The translations under genes were made by a program, and so were the position numbers. A stretch of DNA of 60,249 nt from assembly GCA_045654205.1 (NCBI GenBank), contig JAZOMZ010000015.1, positions 1 to 60,249 of the forward strand. Reading direction: 5' to 3'. The DNA comes from Enterocola sp045654205. GTDB lineage: Bacteria > Bacteroidota > Bacteroidia > Bacteroidales > Paludibacteraceae. The notes under the pieces are model-generated. The model worked only from the letters and a program-made list of their open reading frames with translations, searched no databases and was not told the origin of the DNA. Positions 34,368 to 42,238 of the stretch are shown here, piece after piece (position 1 is the stretch's first letter; each line of letters starts with the position of its first letter).

Positions 34368-34541
34368 AACAAACCAAACTCATTTGAGGTAATAAAAATA
34401 GAACTGCTTGATTTTATTGAATCAAACAGTTCTACTTCGGCTCCTAATCATCCTAACTCACAAGGAGGTCTGATCATTAGGGTAGCAAATATACTACAAA
34501 ATGTTGAAAAATCATCAAAATTTCAAAGGTTATATAGATAA
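34368..34541 (+). pseudogene. Duplicated 3' fragment of the 33406 gene with a different tail
   Basis: Positions 34368-34515 match 33976-34123 without gaps at an offset of 392; I count about 19 differences in 148 bases. The frame is kept: SFEVIKIELLDFIESNSS, then PNSQGGLIIRVANILQNVEK. After the match it reads SSKFQRLYR and stops at 34541, unlike the parent's 22-residue ending. No start codon or promoter is attached. It is either a relic of a tandem paralogue or a stored alternative 3' end. The 170 bases before it (34198-34367) hold only the palindromic repeat. Confidence 0.8.
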
Positions 34542-34544
34542 CTC

Positions 34545-35079
34545 CTATACAATATTGCTCTTTAATCTATTCCTAAACACCTCAAGAGTAGTAACGAGAC
34601 TATCTGTCTCTATTTGCCTCATAAATGAAGACATAAATTGAAAGTCGATATTTCCATTCGAGTCAACAGGTAAATAAATCTTACTTTTTCTTAATCTTGT
34701 TAAGGTTGCCCCATAACTTCCCCAACTAAATTTATTTACAAGTTTCTTGATAGCAACAATTAAAAATTGAGCATTGTATCTATCAAGTTCCTTATGCCTA
34801 ATTACCTGTATATTTTGACCTGTATAAAATGATGAGGGCTGATAAAATACTGTTTGTGTATCCAAACCTATAGTTATTATATTACCATTATCTTCCGTAT
34901 ATTTAGAATGTTGCTTACAAATGAACATATCTATTCCATTTGTCATATCAGTACGTGTGACATAAGGAATATTCCCTTGTTTTTTTATTAATTTATTTTT
35001 GTCTATGCCGCTTTGAGTTGATTCAATTGAAAACTCGTCACCAAAAACAAATTCTTTCCAATTTGAGTAAACTAATTTA
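34545..35079 (-). pseudogene. Second target-recognition half of the specificity gene, out of frame
   Basis: The frame is open on the minus strand from 35078 to the stop at 34545: KLVYSNWKEFVFGDEFSIES, then GNIPYVTRTDMTNGIDMF, a typical start of a DNA target-recognition domain, then a C-terminal part ending FMSSFMRQIE and EVFRNRLKSNIV, a conserved helix. From the first Met (34946) only 133 residues could be made. It continues the upstream half but is shifted by the G8 run at 35080-35087; 9 or 6 G would restore one reading frame of about 360 codons. I therefore regard it as switched off, not decayed: I see no other lesion. Confidence 0.85.
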
Positions 35080-35626
35080 CCCCCCCCTTTTTTTCTAAAA
35101 TATTAGTATTCAGTTGTTTACATAATATATCAATTGTAGGTTTTAATACTTGTCTTTCAACTTGTTTCATGTACTCTTCCATGAACTGCCAATCTGGTTC
35201 TTCTTCAGAAGTTATAGGTAAAATGATAGTTTGCTTTTTTATGCGAGTTTGTGAAAACTTGTAACCATAACCATATTTCTTACTAATGGCATTATCTATC
35301 ATTGTTTTTATAAAGAGACCACAATGATAACCAATTTTGCTTCCATCTTTTGATATAAGTTTCTCTACATGGTCGGTTGCAATAAAATCCTTATATTGAT
35401 AACTAACATATCCAATAGTAGCACTATCTATAGTCAAAACATCACCCTTTTCTGTAGGTGCATTCTTGTACGTGCCATCTAAACCATTATTTGTAGCAGC
35501 ACATGTGATTCGAGGTGTATACCCATTTTCAACGAGTTTAGAAGGGTGGGTAGTTATAGTACCCGTTACCTTGAAAATTTCGCCAATTTTAAATGATTTA
35601 TATTTTCTATCGTTTAGTTTAAGCAT
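35072..35626 (-). CDS. Specificity subunit, first target-recognition half (BcgI B / HsdS-like)
   Basis: This half has 184 residues from the ATG at 35626, which overlaps the stop of the methylase gene by eight bases; a longer frame from 35668 adds only overlapping sequence. It has one DNA target-recognition domain (DRKYKSFKIGEIFKVTGT, GYTPRITCAATNNGLDG, YKFSQTRIKKQTIILP) and a helical spacer (FMEEYMKQVERQVLKPTIDILCKQL) that normally measures the distance between two half-sites. The gene stops just after the G8 run. A half subunit may still pair with another copy to recognise a palindromic site, as shown for NgoAV-type truncated HsdS. Confidence 0.88.
   Translation of the reverse strand: MLKLNDRKYKSFKIGEIFKVTGTITTHPSKLVENGYTPRITCAATNNGLDGTYKNAPTEKGDVLTIDSATIGYVSYQYKDFIATDHVEKLISKDGSKIGYHCGLFIKTMIDNAISKKYGYGYKFSQTRIKKQTIILPITSEEEPDWQFMEEYMKQVERQVLKPTIDILCKQLNTNILEKKGGVN
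35080..35094 (-). repeat. Phase-variation tract: A7 G8 on the coding strand
   Basis: The plus strand has eight C (35080-35087) then seven T (35088-35094), read as AAAAAAAGGGGGGGG in the gene. With 8 G the frame ends at TAG (35074-35072); with 7 it ends at TAA at once; with 9 or 6 it enters the second recognition domain. Such runs change length by slipped-strand replication. Confidence 0.85.
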
Positions 35627-37538
35627 TGATATCTCCTTCTCCTTCTTCAAATAAATATCCTCTACCATGTGTTAACATATTGAACTCAAATGTTAGATAA
35701 TCCGCCATTGTTTTTTCAAAATCTTTTTCGGAAGGAATCTCATCGTTGAAATAGTAGAAAGCGTGTAACCATTCATCATCTGCTTCGATAGTTGTTTCCA
35801 CGCAGAATTTAGTTTCTGATTCTATTCTTCCAAACCATACATCGAGCAAATGTTGTCGTTTATCTTTTGCACTCGCAGTTTCTTCCAATCCGATATGTTT
35901 ACTTACTTCAAAACCATCATCCTCAAAGTTGATAAACTTGCATATATAATCTTTATTGTGTGGGACACCTGCTGTAAATACGGCTATGCATGGATTTGTA
36001 CCAACACGATAGAAGGTATTCTTATTAAGTGTTATAACGCCCTCTAATGTGTGATGTTTCAAAATATTATTCTTAATATTCTGTTCTTCCTTACTCTTGC
36101 CAGTGACAGAAGATTGAGGTATGATTACAATAGCCTTTGCCCCTTCCGTTAATGAATCAAGAAGGTGTTCTGTGAAACTTATCTCATACAAGTTTGGATT
36201 TTCTTTAGAACCTTGTGAGTACGGCGGATTCATCATACCAACCGTACAGCCTTTCAGTTGTAATTGTCTCGTATTTTGTTTTAAGAAATCCAAATTATGT
36301 AAATTGCTTTTACCATCACCTCTTAATATCATATTTGTGGTTGCGATAGTAAACATGTAAGATTGTAATTCGATACCAAACAATTGGTCACGTCTGATAC
36401 TTCTTCTTTGTGCTTCATCATCTGTTGCTTTTACCATTTTGTGCATTGCAGCGATAAGAAACCCTGCTGTACCACAACATGGGTCTAAAACTTTATCTGT
36501 TGGTTTCAATTGTGCTAACTCGCAGAATAATTCTGTAATATGTTTAGGAGTAAGTACAATTCCGAGTGTCTGTCCGTCACCACCTGAGTATGACATAAAC
36601 TCTCCATAAAAGCGACCTAGATAATCTTCTGCAGAGTTTTGATATCTTATATTTTTGTAAATACTCTTATAGAGAAATTCAGTGTAATGCTTAAGTGGGG
36701 TTTTCCCCAATGTCTCATCGATCTCATTAATTTTAGTAGTATTTTTAATTAAAGAGAATTGACTTAATAATTTATCTCTCTTAGTGTCAGGAGTTACGTT
36801 TGCACGAGATAAATTAGTTTTTATAGCATTATAAATTTTATTACCATCTGTATTGACTGAATCACCAATAAGAGTTTCTATCGAGAATGTTTTGAACTCA
36901 ATTTCACGAAGAGCTAACATTATGCCCGATACAATCAATGGCTTTTGCTCAGTTGTAAGATTGCCATAGTTTCGTAAATCATTATGTAATTTCTCTGCAT
37001 CTTTTAAGATTTCTGCAGTTGTCTTTTCTATATCCGTTTCCTCTTTTAGGACCTCTTTCAAATAGAATTCATTAATATTTCTTTCATTGAATGAAATGAA
37101 AGTTTCCACATCTTGCAACTCTTGATAGTCACCACGCTCATTTATGAAGATAGGAGTGATTCTGTGTCTCTTGGCATTTCCAGAAATGCCAAATGCTAAT
37201 ATCTTATGATAAGATGTATTTTGAGCTAAGTGCAATCCGTAAAATAAGGCTCCATTTACAGCATAGCCCTTAATCGCCTTTATCTCTTGAGAGATTAATC
37301 CCTTATTATCTTTATATAAGTGCTTTTCTATGGAAGCTTTATCTTCTATTACAATAATGAAATCTTCAACAACACCACAGTATTCTGGGAATCCAACATT
37401 TCCAGTTTGAGATTTAGAGGCAGTTTTTAATGCTTCGTTTATTTCCAATATATCACAACCTTGAGGTGTTAAATTAATATCTGCTTCCCTAAGTAGTTCA
37501 TAAACCCATAGATCGGTTTTTATCTCTTTTTTAGCCAT
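35619..37538 (-). CDS. Fused restriction endonuclease - N6-adenine methyltransferase (BcgI A-like)
   Basis: The ATG at 37538 (MAKKEIKTDLWVYEL) gives 639 residues, close to the 637 of BcgI A; the open frame upstream lies in the leader RNA. The N-terminal 150 residues show a PD-(D/E)XK-like nuclease core, GVVEDFIIVIEDKA, with Asp and Glu-Asp-Lys spaced as expected. Helical linker to about 330. The gamma-class methylase follows, with motif I VLDPCCGTAGFLIAA and motif IV MMNPPY. One protein would thus both cut and modify, guided by the separate specificity subunit. Adjacent genes overlap, consistent with one operon. Confidence 0.85.
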   Translation of the reverse strand: MAKKEIKTDLWVYELLREADINLTPQGCDILEINEALKTASKSQTGNVGFPEYCGVVEDFIIVIEDKASIEKHLYKDNKGLISQEIKAIKGYAVNGALFYGLHLAQNTSYHKILAFGISGNAKRHRITPIFINERGDYQELQDVETFISFNERNINEFYLKEVLKEETDIEKTTAEILKDAEKLHNDLRNYGNLTTEQKPLIVSGIMLALREIEFKTFSIETLIGDSVNTDGNKIYNAIKTNLSRANVTPDTKRDKLLSQFSLIKNTTKINEIDETLGKTPLKHYTEFLYKSIYKNIRYQNSAEDYLGRFYGEFMSYSGGDGQTLGIVLTPKHITELFCELAQLKPTDKVLDPCCGTAGFLIAAMHKMVKATDDEAQRRSIRRDQLFGIELQSYMFTIATTNMILRGDGKSNLHNLDFLKQNTRQLQLKGCTVGMMNPPYSQGSKENPNLYEISFTEHLLDSLTEGAKAIVIIPQSSVTGKSKEEQNIKNNILKHHTLEGVITLNKNTFYRVGTNPCIAVFTAGVPHNKDYICKFINFEDDGFEVSKHIGLEETASAKDKRQHLLDVWFGRIESETKFCVETTIEADDEWLHAFYYFNDEIPSEKDFEKTMADYLTFEFNMLTHGRGYLFEEGEGDINA

Positions 37539-37586
37539 AGGTGTATAGTGAGTTATTTTTTTCTTGTAACCTTTCATATATGGACA

Positions 37587-37905
37587 TAAAAAAAGCGTGA
37601 AGACAACTTTGTTGCTCTCTTCACACCTTGAGGCCCTGAGACTGCCCATCCTGTAGAATTGAGCAACGCCGATGACCCCACGCCGTATGTAAACACACTA
37701 CACCCGTAAGAATAATGCAAATTGTTATTCGCATCACAAACGAGCGTATGTATGAATATACACACCATTGGGGCATTCACGTTGCTTTGTTTTTAACAGG
37801 ATTTTTTGAAATTTTCTCAGGATTTCAAGGTGTCAAAACCAAAGCGTTGTAAACGCCTTTTTATGTAAAAATATATTACCTACTTACCGAGAAGTAGGTT
37901 TCAGC
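37587..37905 (-). ncRNA. Candidate structured leader RNA upstream of the restriction-modification operon
   Basis: The 650 bases 37539-38188 contain no credible gene. On the minus strand several stems form: ACCTACTT/AAGTAGGT (37878-37899), GCGTT/AACGC (37844-37856), TTGAAAT/ATTTCAA (37806-37828), and the terminator at 37588-37624. GAGCAAC at 37661-37667 can pair with GTTGCTC at 37611-37617, which would break the upper part of the terminator stem, as in attenuators. The terminator lies about 50 bp before the methylase ATG. The 5' end is a guess and no perfect promoter is seen. From memory only, similar sequence recurs in Bacteroidales genomes and is often miscalled as small ORFs. Confidence 0.5.
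37588..37624 (-). terminator. Intrinsic terminator in the leader of the restriction-modification operon
   Basis: GTGAAGA (37597-37603) and CAAC (37604-37607) pair with GTTG (37611-37614) and TCTTCAC (37618-37624), with a CTC bulge. On the minus strand it is followed by GC and seven T (37594-37588). The methylase start codon is at 37538. Confidence 0.85.
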
Positions 37906-37990
37906 TTTATATCTTGCAAATTTAAGATTAATTTTAAAATATTACAATAGAAGTAAGGAGTATTTCAAGAGGCACTGTAAAAAAAATAAG

Positions 37991-38067
37991 GATGCTGCAC
38001 GCAACGTCCCTACTATTACCAACTCCTAATTACTCGCTATGCTCGTGATAGTTGGCTGCGTTCGGCA
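37991..38067. repeat. Two palindromic repeat elements side by side
   Basis: 37991-38014 is copy 3 of the TAGGGACA family (inverted relative to 34274-34300). 38028-38067 (TAATTACTCGCTATGCTCGT, then TTGGCTGCGTTCGGCA) matches 52698-52738 on the opposite strand, about four bases in five. Confidence 0.7.
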
Positions 38068-38092
38068 TAGCCTACTATCGTAGGTTTATTTA

Positions 38093-38146
38093 TTTCTTTT
38101 AACCAAACAAACTCAAATAAATTTGCTCTTGTCTGGTTAAAAGAAA
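38093..38146 (-). terminator. Long hairpin downstream of the TonB receptor gene
   Basis: TTTCTTTTAACCAAACAA (38093-38110) pairs with 38129-38146 with one mismatch, an 18-bp stem and 18-base loop. It ends the TonB receptor unit (stop at 38189) and marks the right edge of the accessory island. T-rich flanks are present, but a classic T-tract is not obvious. Confidence 0.6.
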
Positions 38147-38188
38147 CAAATACCTCAATAAATTGAGGCTCTGCTCTCACTTGCACAA

Positions 38189-40252
38189 CTATTCCAACGT
38201 ATACGTCACGCCCACATACACTTTCCAGCCAGCTACTGGGCCGTAAATCATGGTAGCGTCGAAGTCGTTAGACCAAGGGTCTTCGGCAGAGATGATAGGA
38301 TTTTTTTGAGTATAGTTTGTCATATTCTCTGCACCTGCATATAGAGAAATATTGTTTTTGAAATTTTTGGTCACTTGTGCAAGCAAAATATGATGTGGCT
38401 CATAATAGTTTTCCCAAAGAGGATTTTCCTCATCGGCAAGTGGCATACGTCCACCACCGTTTATTTGCCAAGTAAAGTCAAACTGCCAATCATATTTTTG
38501 AGTTTTATAAGAAGCAGTAACCAGCCCTTTGTGAGCAGAAAGCAGAGCCTTTTCTCTAAGCACTCCACCTGTTGTGTTCATCACATTGCTATATTTGTAG
38601 GCTGCAGTAATAGTAAAGCCAGTGAAAGCCTCCATAGTTGCCTCAATTTGAGCATTGTGAGAATAGTTAAGCGCTCCATTTGAGTTGTAAAACAACACTT
38701 TATGTGGGTCTGCATCCATATCTGCCACAATTTGGTTCATAAAGTGAGTGTAATAATAATCACCCTTCAAACTCAAAGTTCTATTTCCAATAGGAATATC
38801 TCCTTGAATGCTAATACCAGTGTTCCAAGCATCTTCCAAACGCAAATCATCTGCCACCACCATTTCGCGAGAAGAAGCCATCAAGTTGTTGTTTTCTGCA
38901 TAAATATAAGGAGTTCTATATCCTTTACCAGCAGACACTCTCACAACCAATTCTTCTATTGGCATATATTTAAAGTGAAGTCTTGGAGTGTAATAAAAAC
39001 CAAATTTTGTGCTATAATCTGCTCTCAAACCAGCCAAAAGCACATATTTGTCATCCACATTTAGTGTATATTCCACAAATGCCCCAGGCACAATGTTTGT
39101 AGTTTTCACAGGGTTGCCAAGTATCATTTCATCAAGAAAATCTGCAGTCACCCCTATTCCAGCCTTCATATTGTGCATATTGCTATCTTCTGTTAGGTTT
39201 GACAAATAAATCAAATTTCCATAAAGATTGCCTTGCTGAGCATTGTATGTTTTCTTGCCATAATAACTATCGTGTTTATGATAAATACCTTGGAAAACAA
39301 ATGCCAAAGAACCCTCTTTCTCGTGGTCTGTTTCCCAAGCATTTTTAGAAAATGCCTCTGCACGAATAGCATCAATGCCTATGCCATAACGATTTGGCAC
39401 ATCAGAAAGTTGTCCTGCAGTACGTTTTTCATATAGAGCATTCACACCCCATTGACCTTTATACTCATGAGAATCATAGTTCCATCTATTCATCAAATGA
39501 TATTCTTCCATAAGTGGTCCATCTAGGAATGTATCATTATTTCCATCTTCTTTTCTAATAGTTTCATTTGCCACATGGCCCAACACCATTGTAGAAAGAT
39601 GATCATTTATTTTCCATGCACCATCCATATTCAGTTCCATTCTAGAAGAAGAATTTCCCATGAAATTTACAGAAAACTTAGGAGAATTTTGTGGTTTTTT
39701 ATAGTCGATACTTATTTGTCCTGCAATACCCTCTGCACCAGAAGACACAGAAGATGTACCTTTAGAAATAGATATAGCATTAAGCCAAGTACCAGGCACA
39801 TAACTTAGTCCATAAAGCGTAGCCAAACCACTAAAATTTGGCATATTTTCTGTAAGCATTTGCACGTAAGTACCAGAAAGCCCTAGAAGTTTTATTTGTT
39901 TTGCACCAGTTGCAGCGTCAGTGCTATTCACATCTACAGAAGCATTGGTTTCAAAACTCTCAGACAAGTTGCAACAAGCCGCTCTACATAGCTCACCTAC
40001 AGTGATTTTTTGCACTTGACCTACCGTCATTTTTGAATCCACGGTAGAACGTACACCGCCTACATTTACCTCGTCTAGTTCACCTTCCATGTGAATACTT
40101 AGAGAGTCCAAAAACCACTCCAATTCTTCGTCATGATGCTCAGTTTCAGTATGTTCATGATGATGATGACCATCGCAGTCGTGTCCATGTTCGTGAGCCC
40201 AAAGAGCCACATTACACAATAATAAAGATAAAATTAAAAATATTTTTTTCAT
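38189..40252 (-). CDS. TonB-dependent receptor, His-rich heavy-metal type
   Basis: The ATG at 40252 (MKKIFLILSLLL, signal peptide to about residue 20) gives 687 residues. Right after cleavage comes HEHGHDCDGHHHHEHTETEHH, a probable metal-capturing tail. The plug domain holds CRAACCNLSESFETNASVDV and TWLNAISISKGTSSVSSG; the rest is a 22-strand barrel ending VYVGVTYTLE. The family takes up metal complexes across the outer membrane with energy from TonB. His density suggests zinc, nickel, cobalt or copper. It is preceded by a small His/Cys-rich gene on the same strand. No TonB/ExbBD genes are nearby. Confidence 0.9.
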   Translation of the reverse strand: MKKIFLILSLLLCNVALWAHEHGHDCDGHHHHEHTETEHHDEELEWFLDSLSIHMEGELDEVNVGGVRSTVDSKMTVGQVQKITVGELCRAACCNLSESFETNASVDVNSTDAATGAKQIKLLGLSGTYVQMLTENMPNFSGLATLYGLSYVPGTWLNAISISKGTSSVSSGAEGIAGQISIDYKKPQNSPKFSVNFMGNSSSRMELNMDGAWKINDHLSTMVLGHVANETIRKEDGNNDTFLDGPLMEEYHLMNRWNYDSHEYKGQWGVNALYEKRTAGQLSDVPNRYGIGIDAIRAEAFSKNAWETDHEKEGSLAFVFQGIYHKHDSYYGKKTYNAQQGNLYGNLIYLSNLTEDSNMHNMKAGIGVTADFLDEMILGNPVKTTNIVPGAFVEYTLNVDDKYVLLAGLRADYSTKFGFYYTPRLHFKYMPIEELVVRVSAGKGYRTPYIYAENNNLMASSREMVVADDLRLEDAWNTGISIQGDIPIGNRTLSLKGDYYYTHFMNQIVADMDADPHKVLFYNSNGALNYSHNAQIEATMEAFTGFTITAAYKYSNVMNTTGGVLREKALLSAHKGLVTASYKTQKYDWQFDFTWQINGGGRMPLADEENPLWENYYEPHHILLAQVTKNFKNNISLYAGAENMTNYTQKNPIISAEDPWSNDFDATMIYGPVAGWKVYVGVTYTLE

Positions 40253-40337
40253 AATTTGTAAGTTTAGTAATACATTATTTATTGATAGAAACAGTTCTAA
40301 TATGAGCACACCAATGCCCAGGAAAATAATGTATCCG

Positions 40338-40601
40338 CTAAATTATGAGAGTAGCATATAGTTCTAAATATGCCACAACAAATGAAGAAATTAAAATTAA
40401 TGGAATAAAATAAGAAGTATGTCCTTCTCTACAATCTAAGCAAGAGCATGGGATAATATCTAAAGAAGAACTACAATCAGACTCATCGTGACAACAATCA
40501 TGAGCACAAGCAACAAAACCATAATCATTGTTTCCACAAATCACATCTACATGGTGTTCATGGTTATGATGTTTATGTATATGTTCACAAGTTCTACACA
40601 T
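40338..40601 (-). CDS. Small His/Cys-rich membrane-anchored protein
   Basis: This 87-residue protein begins MCRTCEHIHKHHNHEHHVDV and has 17 His/Cys pairs-like positions including CAHDCCHDESDC and CSCLDC, followed by one membrane helix at the C-terminus (SYFIPLILISSFVVAYLELY). There is no N-terminal signal, so the metal-binding part may face the cytoplasm or the protein may insert by its tail. Placement directly before a His-rich TonB receptor suggests a role in metal uptake or sensing. I do not recognise a named family. A -7 box TATATTTG on the minus strand (40628-40621) lies 20 bases upstream. Confidence 0.7.
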   Translation of the reverse strand: MCRTCEHIHKHHNHEHHVDVICGNNDYGFVACAHDCCHDESDCSSSLDIIPCSCLDCREGHTSYFIPLILISSFVVAYLELYATLII

Positions 40602-40620
40602 TTGTTAATTATTTTGAGTG

Positions 40621-40658
40621 CAAATATACAAATTTTTGTTCAATAATTTATATCTTTG
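40621..40658. promoter_or_regulatory. Divergent promoters for the metal genes and dnaB
   Basis: Minus strand: TATATTTG at 40628-40621. Plus strand: TATCTTTG at 40651-40658, 17 bases before the dnaB ATG. The two -7 boxes are only 22 bp apart, so the two polymerases would compete for the site. Confidence 0.6.
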
Positions 40659-40675
40659 AAACCCAATTTGAGAAT

Positions 40676-42226
40676 ATGGCTAACGAAAACAACAATACAC
40701 GTTCATACAATAGTTCTAAAAAGGGACCAGAACTAGGTAAAGTCCCTGAAAAGCTCATTAAAGAACAACTTAAGCTACCTCCTCAAGCAGTTGAAACAGA
40801 GAGAGGTTTACTTGGCGTATTATTAACTCACGAACACTCTTTCGACGAAGTTTGTCAGCAGTTAATACCAGAAGTATTTTACCTAAAAATACACCAATAC
40901 ATCTACGAAGCCATTTCTGAGCTATCGCTTGCACAAAAGTCTATCGATAGCATCACAGTTGCTGAGCAACTAAAGAAAAATGGCAAATTTGAAGAAGTTG
41001 GCGGATATGAATACCTTGCAGAGCTTGCCGATATCGGTACTTCTGCAGTGAGTTTAGAGCAATATGCCGACATTATCTACGACAAATTCTTAGCCAGAGA
41101 CCTTATACGTATAGCATCTTCTATAGAAACTCAAGCATTCAACGACGGCACAGAAATTAAAAACCTTATGGAATATGCCGAAGGTCAGATGTTTGAGCTT
41201 AACCAAAGACGCGTCAAAAAAGAAGTAACCAAGGTAAAAGACGTACTTAATGAAGTTGTAGACCGTATCCGTGCAGCGAAACAAAACGATGGTGGTTTTA
41301 CTGGTTTAAGAACTAGTTTCGATAAACTTGACGAATATACCAATGGTTGGCAACCTTCTACACTTAATATTATTGCCGCCCGCCCTGCCATGGGTAAAAC
41401 AGCATTCGTGCTTTCTATGGCAAAAAATATGGCGATAGATCACAATTCGCCAGTAGCTATTTTCTCACTCGAAATGTCAAACCAGGAATTGGTTCAACGT
41501 CTTGTTATTAACGTATCTGAAATTCCTGGCGAAAAAATTAAAAGAGGTGACCTTTCTAATGCAGAATGGAAACAACTTCAAACCAGAATTGAATGCCTAG
41601 AAAGTGCACCTATTTATATAGATGACACCGCAAACATGTCTATCTCAGAACTTTGTTCAAAAGCTAGACGATTAAGTTCAGAACGTGGTATTAAATGTAT
41701 CATCATCGACTACCTTCAACTTATGAATGCTAGTGGTATGAGTTACGGTAGCCGTGAGCAAGAAGTTAGTATCATTTCGCGTTCGCTAAAAGGTCTTGCA
41801 AAAGAATTAAATATTCCTGTCATTGCCCTATCACAGCTAAACCGTGGTGTAGAACAACGCTCTCGCGATGACAAGACTCCACAGCTTTCAGACCTTCGTG
41901 AATCTGGTGCCATAGAGCAAGACGCCGACATGGTAGTATTCATTCACCGTCCTGAATATTACGGCATTACCACCGACAAAGATGGTAATTCAAATGAAGG
42001 TGTAGCCGAAATCATCATTGCAAAACACCGTAGTGGTTCTGTTGGTACTGTCAGACTAAGATTTACAAAAGAACTTATCAAGTTCTCAAATATCGATTTC
42101 TCAGCAAACCACAATAACATGGACTTTGGTTCCAGAAAAAATAACGCAATAGAACAATATCAAAGTACTCCTGAAACATACGCAAGTAGCAATATGCCAC
42201 AAGCAGACTCAGGAGATCCATTCTAA
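40676..42226 (+). CDS. dnaB: Replicative DNA helicase
   Basis: This 516-residue hexameric helicase unwinds DNA at the replication fork. The N-terminal DnaB domain (about 30-135; PPQAVETERGLLGVLL) binds primase; the RecA-like C-terminal domain has Walker A ARPAMGKTAFVLS, Walker B IIIDYLQLM and SQLNRGVEQR with the arginine finger. No intein is present. It heads a run of four genes on the plus strand and precedes iorA by 12 bases. Confidence 0.96.
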   Translation: MANENNNTRSYNSSKKGPELGKVPEKLIKEQLKLPPQAVETERGLLGVLLTHEHSFDEVCQQLIPEVFYLKIHQYIYEAISELSLAQKSIDSITVAEQLKKNGKFEEVGGYEYLAELADIGTSAVSLEQYADIIYDKFLARDLIRIASSIETQAFNDGTEIKNLMEYAEGQMFELNQRRVKKEVTKVKDVLNEVVDRIRAAKQNDGGFTGLRTSFDKLDEYTNGWQPSTLNIIAARPAMGKTAFVLSMAKNMAIDHNSPVAIFSLEMSNQELVQRLVINVSEIPGEKIKRGDLSNAEWKQLQTRIECLESAPIYIDDTANMSISELCSKARRLSSERGIKCIIIDYLQLMNASGMSYGSREQEVSIISRSLKGLAKELNIPVIALSQLNRGVEQRSRDDKTPQLSDLRESGAIEQDADMVVFIHRPEYYGITTDKDGNSNEGVAEIIIAKHRSGSVGTVRLRFTKELIKFSNIDFSANHNNMDFGSRKNNAIEQYQSTPETYASSNMPQADSGDPF

Positions 42227-42238
42227 AACTAAATACGT

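Noticed and set aside
37574..37780. 68-residue open frame on the minus strand upstream of the methylase gene
   Set aside because: It covers the terminator and the leader stems, has no start signal and no sensible composition; RNA structure explains the conservation better.
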